The notes under the pieces are model-generated. The model saw nothing but the letters and a program-made list of their open reading frames with translations, had not been told where the DNA came from and searched no databases. This document shows, piece after piece, positions 11,806 through 21,095 of a stretch of DNA of 64,000 nucleotides. Origin of the DNA: Ligustrum vulgare (Eukaryota > Streptophyta > Magnoliopsida > Lamiales > Oleaceae); NCBI GenBank assembly GCA_963555705.1, contig OY743184.1, positions 31,258,614-31,322,613 on the forward strand, in the 5' to 3' direction. Numbering within the stretch: position 1 is the first letter of the stretch; each line of letters opens with the position of its first letter. A program made the translations under genes and the position numbers.

Positions 11806-12240
11806 AATTTTATTTATTTGAATTTTCATAAATTGCAATGATGGTCCCCAAGTTTGAAAAGTTATTCAATTCAGTCCCTTTTGGTTTCAAATCATAATTT
11901 CAGCCCATTTAAGTTTTAAATAAGTTTCAAATCAGAATTTCACCTTAAACTACTTCTAATTAATTTTTACTTAATTTTTTTTTGTAATGTTGATATTGAA
12001 TTCAATAAAACTTTATTTAAGCTTAATTCTAAGTTAAGATAAAAAAAAATTAAAAAAAAAATAAAAAATTATTTAGGCTTAGTTTCAAGTTAGGGGAAAA
12101 AAATTATATTAAACTTAGTTTCAAGTTAGGATAATTCTTTTAAAAAAAAATCAAAAAAAGCGTTTTCCGCATTTTCCAAGTTAGGTTTTTTATTTTGCTA
12201 TCTTCTGAAATTTACAATTTAGCCCCCAACAATTTGCAAT
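9216..12240. other. CACTA-1 interior with possible minus-strand exons
   Basis: No transposase domain is recognisable. Three minus-strand pieces look exon-like. The first is a GC-richer leader at 11502-11740 ending at donor GAG|GTAAGT. The second is a 36-nt micro-exon at 10978-11013 between TTTGCAG and GTATGC, containing an ATG. The third begins at an ATG near 10494 and encodes an acidic stretch (ELVIEDNDISEDEDDDD) ending at a GTATGC donor. These could be the remains of the element's own gene or a captured host fragment; I cannot tell which. The rest is AT-rich and featureless, with three imperfect repeats of a TTAGTTTCAAGTTAGG motif at about 12000-12190. Confidence 0.35.
11757..11803. repeat. 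(TA)n microsatellite
   Basis: About 47 bp of uninterrupted TA dinucleotides lie next to a CT/GA-rich tract at 11690-11756. Confidence 0.97.
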
Positions 12241-12368
12241 TTAGAGCTTGTTTGGTAAATGTAAAAATTTTATCACAACTTTTCAAATTCAATCTCAATC
12301 ATCAATTCTTAGTCAAGCCTACAAATTTTGATTTTTCAAAGATTTTTAAACCACTCATCCAACAAAAA

Positions 12369-13178
12369 TGATGAGATTCTAAGCGCGGAATAAACGTCGG
12401 AAAGTTCCGAACTCAGGTTGTGGTCGGACGGATGAATCATGACCCGATATTCACGACGCGATGGCTCGACGATGCGGAATAAAGAACCACGACTTTCGAA
12501 ACACCACAAGGATTTGCCCAATCTCCTTGATAAGTCTCTGATTTGAACGCCACAAATATTCTCGCGAATATTTGATAAATTCGGGATTAACGCCACAAGA
12601 TAATCAATCTTGATAAGTTTGGGTTTGTAATGTGAATCAACACATTAAACAATTGAAAAACATTCAATCTCTGTTTTATTTAATCATCAAAGTCTTCATT
12701 TACAATGAATCAAAAAGGCGTATAAATAAGCAAAATAAAACCCTAATCGCTAATTTACTCAAAATAGAATTCTAACTAACCTAAAATAGCTAAAACTGAT
12801 AAGGAAATAAAATAATGCGAAATTCTTTAAACTCCACAGCGGCGCACGTCCAGAAGCAGTCTTACGACCGTGAGGTCTTCATTTACGGTCGTAATTGTGT
12901 AATTGAAATATGTTACGGCCATGAGGATTTTCGTTACGGCCGTAAGTCCCTTTTATCCGGTTTATGAAATATACAGAGAGCAGGTTACGGCCGTGAGCTT
13001 CAAAGTTACGGCCATGACCAATTCCATCCATGGCCGTGATTTAATTTTTGGTTCTTTTCGACACGGTTTGATCTTCAAAGCACGTCGAACCTGCTGAATT
13101 CTTGTTTTGGCTTGAATATTTAAATTTTCCCCGTCAAGCCTGCTATGACTCCGATTGTCGAGGGTCCGGATCACATCA
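12369..13178 (-). repeat. 3' LTR of the small LTR element
   Basis: On the minus strand it runs TGATGTGATCC to CTCATCA. Positions about 12860-13045 hold seven copies of a TTACGGCCGTGA-like palindrome, which falls in U3. An AATAAA polyadenylation motif lies near 12680 on the minus strand. Confidence 0.93.
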
Positions 13179-13238
13179 TACCCTCCTTCTTTAGGATGAT
13201 TCGTCCCGAATCATAGCTTTGTTCATGAATGCAACCGC

Positions 13239-14162
13239 TCACCCTGGATCAAACGGAAAATTATTGCTTCCATGCCAGTGTGATGACCAATAGTATTTTG
13301 TTACTTGGGTTACATGAATGGATTGAAGCTCGAGCTTGAATTGCCATGATTGGTGTGACTCAAGCTCCCAAGTGTAAGAAATCTGCAAGAAAGAATTAAA
13401 TAGAATGGGGAGGGACATGTTAGCTTCTTGAGGTACAAGGTATGGATCCTTGTATTCATGATAAACCACCATCTCCACTTCATTTTTAAGAACCACAAGG
13501 CCCTCCTCTTCACCTCGTTCTTCCTTTGCATTTTCAACAACATTTTCAAAATTTTTACTTCCAGACTCGACCACATCTTCTACCTCCAGATTTTTATCAC
13601 TAATTTCATGCACTCCCCCAACGGTATTCAAATGTGGATCTACCAATTCAAAGCTCAAAATTTGAACTTCTACCCCAACTTCAAATTCCTCATCATATTT
13701 TGGAGTTTGTTCACATAACTCCACGTTTTCAACTCCTACCACAAAGTTCAGGGTCTCTTCAACTAAATCATGTCTCAAGCCTCCCTCCTTCTTTTCAACT
13801 TTCATATCTCGAGGCTCAACATGATTTTCACTCTCTTCTAACCATCTAATTACCGCCTTTCGTTTCTCATCCTTTTTTCGCAATTTAGCCAAATATTTTC
13901 TTTCTGCCTCCCGTTCACACCTCAATTTTTCCTCATAAATTTCTTTTTGAAATTTCAAAATTGCTTTTGGATCAATCTCAGCTCCTCTCTTAACCCCGAT
14001 TCCATCCCTAGGTTTAGGATCACGCCTATAATCACTACGATTTGCTTGAGATCGCCTTTTTTTCAATTTCCCTTCCCTTTCATCTAATTTATCAAACCTA
14101 ACCAAAGCTTCATTCAAAAATCTCCACATACGATCTTTGGCGTTTTCATGGGAATTGGACAT
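13239..14162 (-). CDS. Unknown charged protein of the small LTR element
   Basis: This is the only ORF of the element, lying between the PBS and PPT. I start it at the ATG at 14162 (MSNSHENAKDRMWRF), giving 307 residues. An upstream ATG at 14228 adds 22 hydrophobic residues and is less likely. The N-terminal 110 residues are very rich in Lys, Arg and Glu (KLKKRRSQANR, EREAERKYLAKLRKKDEKRK) and should form a helical coiled coil. The middle is acidic (VEDVVESGSKNFENVVENAKEERGEEEG). There is no CCHC knuckle, DSG protease site or RT motif. It could be a diverged gag-like nucleic-acid-binding protein; function unknown. Confidence 0.5.
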   Translation of the reverse strand: MSNSHENAKDRMWRFLNEALVRFDKLDEREGKLKKRRSQANRSDYRRDPKPRDGIGVKRGAEIDPKAILKFQKEIYEEKLRCEREAERKYLAKLRKKDEKRKAVIRWLEESENHVEPRDMKVEKKEGGLRHDLVEETLNFVVGVENVELCEQTPKYDEEFEVGVEVQILSFELVDPHLNTVGGVHEISDKNLEVEDVVESGSKNFENVVENAKEERGEEEGLVVLKNEVEMVVYHEYKDPYLVPQEANMSLPILFNSFLQISYTWELESHQSWQFKLELQSIHVTQVTKYYWSSHWHGSNNFPFDPG

Positions 14163-14576
14163 TGTGAATTTTTTTTTGTGGAAGGACACAGAAAAAGAAT
14201 AATGAAAACAAAGGATCAAGAAATTCAAGAAAGTGGTTCTTGAATGGACTCTTTTTTTTTTTGAATTTTAGGATGAATTTTCGGAATAAATAAAATAATA
14301 AAAAAATATATATATATATTTTTTTTTTATAAATCCGAAAATTCGACAACGAACACAACAAAACAAACGGAACTTAATTCGGATAAGAATTAAGCAAAAC
14401 AAACACTTTTGAATTTTTGTTGAATTTTTATATGGATCAAACAAAGAAAAAAAAATTTACTGGCACGAAGAACAAGAAAAGAAAGACTCAACAACAAGAT
14501 ATGGATGATTTTTATGGGACTCGATGATAAACATAAAAATCAAACTGGATAGAAAAAAACCTGAATTCAGAGTCCA

Positions 14577-14590
14577 GCTCTGATACCAAA
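14577..14590 (-). other. Primer-binding site of the small LTR element
   Basis: The minus strand reads TTTGGTATCAGAGC directly after the 5' LTR. TGGTATCAGAGC is the canonical site complementary to initiator-Met tRNA. Confidence 0.9.
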
Positions 14591-15397
14591 TGATGAGGTC
14601 GAAGCGCGGAATAAACGCCGGAAAGTTCCGAACTTAGGTTGTGGTCGGACGGATGAATCATGACCCGATATTCACGACACGATGGCTCGACGATGCGGAA
14701 TAAAGAACCACGACTTTCGAAACACCACAAGGATTTGCTCAATCTCCTTGATAAGTCTCTGATTTGAACGCCACAAATATTCTCGCGAATATTTGATAAA
14801 TTCGGGATTAACGCCACAAGATAATCAATCTTGATAAGTTTGGGTTTGTAATGTGAATCAACACATTAAACAATTGAAAAACATTCAATCTCTGTTTTAT
14901 TTAATCATCAAAGTCTTCATTTACAATGAATCAAAAATGCGTATAAATAAGCAAAATAAAACCCTAATCGCTAATTTACTCAAAATAGAATTCTAACTAA
15001 CCTAAAATAGCTAAAACTGATAAGGAAATAAAATAATGCGAAATTCTTTAAACTCCACAGTGGCGCAAGTCCAGAAGCAGTCTTACGGCCGTGAGGTCTT
15101 CATTTACGGTCGTAATTGTGTAATTGAATATGTTACGGCCGTGAGGATTTTCGTTACGGTCGTAAGTCCCTTTTATCCGTTTTATGAAATATACAGAGAG
15201 CAGGTTACGGTCGTGAGCTTCAAAGTTACGGCCGTGACCAATTCCATCCATGGTCGTGATTTAATTTTTGGTTCTTTTCGACACGGTTTGATCTTCAAAG
15301 CACGTCGAACCTGCTGAATTCTTGTTTTGACTTGAATATTTAAATTTTCCCGTCAAGCCTGCTATGACTCCGATTGTCGAGGGTCCGGATCACATCA
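14591..15397 (-). repeat. 5' LTR of the small LTR element
   Basis: It is the partner of 12369-13178 and carries the same palindrome array at about 15079-15262. Many differences between the two copies are C/T or G/A changes inside the CG-containing palindromes. Confidence 0.93.
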
Positions 15398-15499
15398 AAA
15401 AAACTACAAAAAAATTACAAAAAAAAAAAAAAAAAATTCATATTACCAAACGGGCTCTTAATCCCATATTTTTTGATAATATGAATTTTCTTCCCAATT

Positions 15500-15945
15500 A
15501 AACTCTTTGGCAACGTTCATTGCGCGTTGCCAAAAGGTTACCCTTTGGCAATGCGCATTGCGCGTTGCAAAAGGGTAACTTTCGCAACGTGCATTGCGTG
15601 TTGCGAAAGGTACCCTTTTGCAATGCGCGTTGCGAAAGGGTACCCTTTTGGCAATGCGAGTTGCCAAAGAGTAACCCTTTGGCAACGCGCGATGAGCGTT
15701 GCCAAAGAGTAACCCTTTGGCAACGCGCGATGAGCTTTGCCAAAGGGTAATCTTTTGGCAACGCGCAACGAACGTTGTAAAATGCTATAATTAACAACAT
15801 TCACTTGCTGAATGTTGCTAAATGTCAAATAAATCAACCAATGGCAACATGCAACCACTGAATGTTGCGGTAGACCCCCTTTAGCAACATGCAATTAGCG
15901 AATGTTGCCGTTTGCATGTTGCAAAAGGCCATTTTTCTTGTAGTG
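15500..15945. repeat. Right subterminal repeat array of CACTA-1
   Basis: Repeats built on TTTGGCAACGCGC, GCGCGTTGCAAAAGGGTAA and related modules mirror the left array in inverse orientation. Overlapping ORFs on both strands (15458-15894) are repeat translations. Confidence 0.85.
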
Positions 15946-16059
15946 AAAATAAAACACGTCTTGTAACTAATGAAAGCATAATTAAATTTGGGAATGAAAT
16001 CCATAAAACCCAATTCTTGGCATATGCAAGTTCTACAAGATTACTTGGAGAAACGTCTA
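15946..16059. other. Short spacer between CACTA-1 and copia-3
   Basis: No gene is present. The end (CAAGTTCTACAAGATTAC, then TTGGAGAAAC) resembles sequence at about 20084-20107 on the far side of copia-3, so both flanks may derive from the same repeat. Confidence 0.5.
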
Positions 16060-16577
16060 TGAGATTATTGGCTTAGAACCAAACAAACAAGCCCTTAGAA
16101 ATGCTATCTTGTTTAACATAAACTTGTGTGGTATTTCGAGGATTACTTAAAGTAATCGGGGGCAAAAATAAAAAAAAAGGGCTAACGACTATTAAAACCA
16201 ATTGGGAAATAATTTTTAGTAGTTGCATAAATTTGTTAAAATGTTTTTACAAGTTAATTTTGGACTTGGGTATTTTTTACAAAAGGTGGTCAAGTTTTAT
16301 AAAGGTGCAACAAGTTTTTTCAAAGAGGTGGTGCATTTCTCTAGAAAAGGATTTTTCTAGTTTTCTCTCTACAAAATATAACTTGGGGTTTTTCTTCAAA
16401 ATAGTCAAGGAAAATTTTATCTTCTTGATTGGATTGAGAGTGCATGTGGTTTTGATTTTCCCAATGGTATGGTCGTGAGCCTACATTTCGGTCGGTATCG
16501 AATTCATTGATTTTGGCATTCTTATAGAATTATTCTTGGTGTTCTTGATTTTGTAAATCCAAGGTAAATATCCTACA
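16060..16577 (+). repeat. 5' LTR of copia-3
   Basis: 518 bp, TG...CA ends, followed at once by the PBS. The apparent ORF 16128-16478 lies wholly inside the LTR and recurs in the other LTR; it is not a gene. Confidence 0.93.
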
Positions 16578-16578
16578 G

Positions 16579-16590
16579 TGGTATCAGAGC
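16579..16590 (+). other. Primer-binding site of copia-3
   Basis: TGGTATCAGAGC, complementary to initiator-Met tRNA, lies one base after the LTR. Confidence 0.93.
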
Positions 16591-17439
16591 AAGTGGGAAA
16601 GGATTGCCAAGAAGTTGAAATCGTGACTGGGTGAAGCAAGAATCTGTGAAAAGGTTGAATCCGACCAAGAAGAAGAAGAAACCGTCCAAGGAAGTGACAG
16701 GAAGTGAAGATCGGTGGAAGCAAGAAACTGATTGGAAGACTATCCAAGGCGGTTAAGCAAAGAAAAAATCTGTTGAAACCGAGAAGAAAAGCACAAAAGT
16801 AAGCTGAAAATCTGTGGAAGAAGAAAAACCAACCGAAGAAAAAAAAAGGAAGGTTTCTGCAATTTTCAAAAATCGGATCTCCGTCCGATCAATCATCGAT
16901 CCAAGACCACTGGAAGAACCGCAGCGTCGAGGAGAACACTCGACCGGAATTTGGGCTGAAACCGGTGGTCGGAGGCGGCGAAATCGACGGAAATAAGAAA
17001 GTTCAACCGGATCTTTAAACTGAAATTCCCGTCGGTAGGGAACTCCAATCAACGAACGGTTTGCGCCATTGGACTCGTGACGGAGAGGAGAATCTTGTAG
17101 TGTGTCGGGCAAAATTTTCCGACGAAGGCGGCAGGTGGTGGTTTCCGGTGACGGTGGTGTTTTCCGGCGAGGCTCCGGCGACAATTTTTGATATATTGTT
17201 CTACAGGACCTGCAGAGTCCATATTCGAAGTCCGTTTCACGAAATTCAATTTGGATATTGGTTGTGGTTTGCAAATGGTTTTTTGCATGATTCTTTAGTT
17301 TGATTTTTTGAGATTGAACTGTGCATTGAAGGCTCCTATTGTAGTTGTACGAACATTTAGGATAATTTCTGAGCTCGGGGTTTTGTGAACAAACCGGGGA
17401 AGGGCTAGAAGTTGGGGATTCCTTGAGGTTCGGGTTTGG

Positions 17440-17580
17440 CAAGATTAGGTTTTAATCTTGGGTGTATTGAATTTTACAAGATTAGGTATTAATCTTGGGT
17501 TTGATAGGAGGTCTTCTTACTGATTTGACGTGAGAATTAGATTCACGGGAATATTTTGACAAGATTAGGTGTTAATCTTG
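17440..17580 (+). repeat. Three identical-stem hairpins in the copia-3 leader
   Basis: Stems CAAGATTA and TAATCTTG enclose a 5-nt loop GGTNT, where N is T, A or G. The three copies are at 17440-17460, 17477-17497 and 17560-17580. Each is followed by GGT. They lie between the PBS and gag in the leader, where packaging or dimerisation signals of retroelements are found. The role is inferred. Confidence 0.75.
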
Positions 17581-17672
17581 GGTAAATTCTGCATTGTATA
17601 CCGATTTTGTTGCTGGAATTTGCAAGGGGGAGTGATAAGTATCATTCGGTGAGCAACGGTGTTTTTTGAACA

Positions 17673-19472
17673 ATGGTTTCAAGAATGGGATCTAGGATCG
17701 AGCTGGAGAAGTTCGATGGTAAAGGGGATTTCTCCCTTTGGAAAAAGAAAATGAAAGTAGTATTGGTGCAACAAAGGGTTGCAAAGGCATTGGAGGAACA
17801 ATCCGAATGGCCGGAGGCATTATTAGCCAAAGTTGATGAAGTAACTGAAATTCAAGAAGTGGCATTTAGCACTTTGATTCTTCATCTCTCAGATAACGTT
17901 CTGAGGCAGGTAAACGATTCTAAAACTGCTTTAGAAATCTGGAATAAGCTAGATGAAATTTATGCTGCTAAAACTGTTCTTAATAAGATATTTCTCTTAG
18001 AAAGAATTTTTGGTTTCAAAATGGACCCCTCCAAAGATCTTGAAACAAATTTAAATGCATTTTCTGCAATGACTTTAGATTTAACGAATAGTGGACAGAA
18101 AATCGAAGATGATCAATTAGCTATAATTTTGGTAAATTCTCTTCCAGAATCTTTCAAAGAACTCAAAAATGTTATTAAATATGGAAGGGCTACCATCACT
18201 CTTGCAAATGTCACTGCTTTGATTAGGTCTAAAGCATTAGAAATCAATTTGGAGGAGAAAACTGTCCATAATGAAACGACTTATTTTGTTAAAGGTAAAT
18301 TTGGTAAGAAAGAGTCAAATGCTATGAACTTTAACAAGAATAAGGCTAAGAGTAAGGAACAGTGGAAGGGCAAGGGTAGTGGTAGAGATGGAGATAAGTG
18401 TTTTCATTGTGGTAAAACGGGACACTTTAAGAAAGATTGCTACGAGTGGCTAAGGAAGAAAGAGGGGCTGCGGGATGTAGCTGAAAGTAATACTGCTTTT
18501 GGGGCTTTTGGGAATGATGATGATCAATTGAGAGTGTTAAATTTGATATTAGGTGAGCGGAATCAAGAGTGGATACTTGACTCGGGGTGTTCCTATCATA
18601 TGACCTCCCATAAGGCTTGGTTTAAGACCTATAGAGAGATAGATGGGGAGAATGTGTATTTAGGGAATGGTGAGTCTTGTACTGTGATGGGAATAGGTGA
18701 AGTTGTGGTCAAGATGTATAATGGGGTGGTTAGAGTTCTAACTGGGGTGAGACATATACCTGCTTTATCCAAAAATCTTATTTCTTTGAGCACATTGCAT
18801 ATGTCTTGTTTTCATTATGAAACAAAGAATGATAATATCTTAGTATGTAAAGGAAATGACATTGTGATTAAAGGAATATTGAGAAATAGACTTTATTATA
18901 TGCTTGGCACAATGGTAATTCAAGATCATTCATGCTCACACATAATTCAAAAGGATGACACTCAATTGAGGGACAAAATGATAGCCCATGAAGGAAATAA
19001 ATTTTCTTGTATTTCTGTTGCTACTAACAATGTTGCAGGTTTAACTTCAAATTCACTTGAAAGTGAGTTTTTGGAGGGTAAGGAGTTTGGAATAAACTCA
19101 AGTGACCAAGGAACAAGTGGTCAGAGGTATGGAGTTCAAAATAGTGATTTTGAATCAGTTGTTGAGGAAGTTCAACAAGAAAATGATGAAGTTGTTAAAA
19201 ATGATGGAGTTCAACAAGAAGCTACTCAAGAAAGCTTGTATGACTATCTATTAGTCATGGATGGTGAAAGGAGGAAGGTAAACTCTAATCCTAGTTTTTA
19301 TTCCATTAGTCTAAAAGAGTGTTCTTTTTTGACAGGTATTAAGGAATCTACAAGTTGTGGAGAAGCTAGGAAGATTCAAAGTGCAATGCAAGTGAAGATG
19401 TTTTCTCCTGAATCATCAAATCAAAAGGCTTGGAAGGATGAAAGCTTCCAAGAGGACTTTCAGAATAGGTGA
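17673..19472 (+). CDS. Ty1/copia gag-protease polyprotein (internally deleted)
   Basis: An intact 599-codon ORF. Residues 8-210 form the copia gag domain (LEKFDGKGDFSLWKKKMK, then LILHLSDNVLRQV and EIWNKLDEIY). Residues 243-256 form a CCHC zinc knuckle (CFHCGKTGHFKKDC). The protease active site ILDSGCSYHMTS is at 301-312, and HIPALSKNLISLSTL and NRLYYMLGTMV represent the start of the pre-integrase region. The integrase core is absent. Residues about 505-536 (YDYLLVMDGERRKV) resemble the linker that normally precedes RT; RT and RNase H are missing. The deletion therefore kept the frame open. It could still make particle and protease. The first ATG is used; one at codon 5 is also plausible. Confidence 0.9.
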   Translation: MVSRMGSRIELEKFDGKGDFSLWKKKMKVVLVQQRVAKALEEQSEWPEALLAKVDEVTEIQEVAFSTLILHLSDNVLRQVNDSKTALEIWNKLDEIYAAKTVLNKIFLLERIFGFKMDPSKDLETNLNAFSAMTLDLTNSGQKIEDDQLAIILVNSLPESFKELKNVIKYGRATITLANVTALIRSKALEINLEEKTVHNETTYFVKGKFGKKESNAMNFNKNKAKSKEQWKGKGSGRDGDKCFHCGKTGHFKKDCYEWLRKKEGLRDVAESNTAFGAFGNDDDQLRVLNLILGERNQEWILDSGCSYHMTSHKAWFKTYREIDGENVYLGNGESCTVMGIGEVVVKMYNGVVRVLTGVRHIPALSKNLISLSTLHMSCFHYETKNDNILVCKGNDIVIKGILRNRLYYMLGTMVIQDHSCSHIIQKDDTQLRDKMIAHEGNKFSCISVATNNVAGLTSNSLESEFLEGKEFGINSSDQGTSGQRYGVQNSDFESVVEEVQQENDEVVKNDGVQQEATQESLYDYLLVMDGERRKVNSNPSFYSISLKECSFLTGIKESTSCGEARKIQSAMQVKMFSPESSNQKAWKDESFQEDFQNR

Positions 19473-19504
19473 AGGTAAATTTAGATTAGGTGGATGTTTG
19501 GTTT

Positions 19505-19523
19505 AAGCCAAGGTGAAGGAATG
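19505..19523 (+). other. Polypurine tract of copia-3
   Basis: AAGCCAAGGTGAAGGAATG abuts the 3' LTR, matching the AAGCCAAGGTGGAG-type PPT common in Tork-like copia elements. Confidence 0.75.
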
Positions 19524-20038
19524 TGAGATTATTGGCTTAGAACCAAACAAACAAGCCCTTAGAAATGCTATCTTGTTTAACATAAACTTGTGTGGCATTT
19601 CGAGGATTACTTAAAGTAATCGGGGGCAAAAATAAAAAAGGGCTTACGACTATTAAAACCAATTGGGAAATAATTTTTAGTAGTTGCATAAATTTGTTAA
19701 AATGTTTTTACAAGTTAATTTTGGACTTGGGTATTTTTTACAAAAGGTGGTCAAGTTTTATAAAGGTGCAACAAGTTTTTTCAAAGAGGTGGTGCATTTC
19801 TCTAGAAAAGGATTTTTCTAGTTTTCTCTCTACAAAATATAACTTGGGGTTTTTCTTCAAAATAGTCAAGGAAAAGTTTATCTTCTTGATTGGATTGAGA
19901 ATGCATGTGGTTTTGATTTTCCCAATGGTATGGTCGTGAGCCTACATTTCGGTCGGTATCGAATTCATTGATTTTGGCATTCTTAGAGAATTATTCTTGG
20001 TGTTCTTGATTTTGTAAATCCAAGGTAAATATCCTACA
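19524..20038 (+). repeat. 3' LTR of copia-3
   Basis: 515 bp and nearly identical to 16060-16577. It contains the same spurious ORF (19592-19939). Confidence 0.93.
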
Positions 20039-20107
20039 ACATCATTTAAAATCCTATTGAGGAATTAATAATGAGATTCCTAGTTCTACAAGGTTACATG
20101 GAGAAAC

Positions 20108-21095
20108 TGTTGAAATTATATATGTCCATAAAGTATAATTCATGATATTTAAAATAAAATATTAATTCATTGTATTAATATGAAGTTGCATTTGTACATG
20201 GGTCGGTTTGATATTATAGATTGAATATCACTGGTTCTTCTAGTGAACTGTTGAATCTGGCTTCAGTAATTCGACAGTGACTGCTGAATTCTATGATGTG
20301 ATGTGATTACATCGAACTATCAGAAAGAAGATGAGAGTTGAGAGTTTATGAATATTCAGAGAAGGGCATTTTGGTCATTTTAACTTGCTCCGAATATTCA
20401 AGTTGATCAACGGGCTGTAAGAACTATAAGTCAGATGATATAATTATTGATTATTGCTTTAGAAATTTCAATTTTACTAAGAGTACAATCTCCTTTTTTT
20501 AGTGGTATAGAACATAATTAATAAATTAATTTTGACTGATCAAGAGTTGAGAGTTCTAGAATAAATTTATTGGAGCTTAGTTTAATTGGGTCCGATTAGG
20601 TTCCCTTGGTGGTTTCACTATAATTAGTTTATACATGCTTATTACCTATATTGGGTTGTGCAGAAATGACCCTGAATTATGGTCCAGGCTTGGTAGCATT
20701 TTGGAGTGTAAAGAGGTTACAAATAGTCTCCTAAAACTAATTTTCTTATCTTAGTTTGAAAGTGGTGAGACACACACTAAAGTATATAGTGTGTGTTTTC
20801 TCCTTATTGAAAACCCTGATCCTTGTGTTACCTAGTCTAGAGAAAGGTGACCACGCACCTGCATCGCTGCTATTGGAGAACACCGAGGAAAGCTTAAGGG
20901 TTTGAAGCTTTGGTGGAATTAAGAAGCAGTGGAAAGAGATTATTGTGAAGCACACTACAAGGGTAATATCTCTTTCATTCTTGTGTGTACAAAATTATTT
21001 ATTCCAAGTTAAACACATAGAACAGAAAATCTTGTAACGGGATGATCTACACAAAAAATCAACTTTTGTAAGTAGTATAACCCGGGCTCCCAACA
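20108..21095 (+). mobile_element. Solo Ty1/copia-type LTR, 988 bp
   Basis: It starts TGTTGAAATTATATATG and ends CCGGGCTCCCAACA. It is flanked by the perfect 5-bp duplication GAAAC (20103-20107 and 21096-21100). There is no PBS after it and no coding DNA inside. Sequence after it is copia RT coding DNA. This is a solo LTR left by LTR-LTR recombination. Confidence 0.88.

Larger units (their letters stand above)
12369..15397 (-). mobile_element. Small non-autonomous LTR retrotransposon, 3029 bp
   Basis: Two LTRs, 12369-13178 (810 bp) and 14591-15397 (807 bp), begin TGATGAG and end CACATCA on the plus strand. They are flanked by AAAAA on both sides. The minus strand is the sense strand. The PBS TGGTATCAGAGC is at 14577-14588, just inside the right (5') LTR. 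The PPT AAAGAAGGAGGG is at about 13182-13193, just outside the left (3') LTR. The 1.4 kb interior has one ORF and no recognisable protease, integrase or RT, so enzymes must come from another element. I see roughly 16 substitutions between the LTRs, about 98% identity by eye. Confidence 0.92.
12244..15457. mobile_element. Tourist-like MITE, about 180 bp, split by an LTR element
   Basis: The left end GAGCTTGTTTGGTAA and right end TTACCAAACGGGCTC form inverted repeats (12 of 15). They are flanked by TTA at 12241-12243 and 15458-15460. The MITE halves are 12244-12368 and about 15403-15457; the LTR element lies between them in a poly-A stretch. Confidence 0.78.
8700..15945. mobile_element. CACTA (En/Spm) transposon, CACTA-1, 7246 bp
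   Basis: It starts CACTACAAATAAAACAGCC and ends GGCCATTTTTCTTGTAGTG, the inverted CACTA terminus. It is flanked by the 3-bp duplication AAA (8697-8699 and 15946-15948), as expected for the family. About 0.5 kb at each end is filled with subterminal repeats that bind transposase in known CACTA elements. I recognise no transposase, so this copy is probably non-autonomous. A Tourist MITE containing an LTR element accounts for about 3.2 kb of the length. Confidence 0.9.
16060..20038 (+). mobile_element. Young non-autonomous Ty1/copia element, copia-3, 3979 bp
   Basis: LTRs at 16060-16577 and 19524-20038 both begin TGAGATTATTGGC and end ATATCCTACA. By eye they differ at about five bases plus a 3-bp poly-A length change, so the insertion is recent. 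PBS, PPT and a gag-protease ORF are present. The rest of the integrase, RT and RNase H region has been lost from within the frame. The 5-bp flanks do not match (GTCTA on the left, ACATC on the right). Confidence 0.9.

Noticed and set aside
12336..12596. Matching ORFs at 12336-12596 and 14512-14817
   Set aside because: They lie in the LTRs of the small element and are antisense or readthrough frames of non-coding DNA.
16128..16478. 116-codon ORF, repeated at 19592-19939
   Set aside because: Both copies lie entirely inside the LTRs of copia-3; duplication is due to the LTRs, not to a gene pair.
16753..17442. 229-codon minus-strand ORF in the copia-3 leader
   Set aside because: It is antisense to the leader of a clear plus-strand element, Ser/Pro-rich by composition, and has no recognisable domain.
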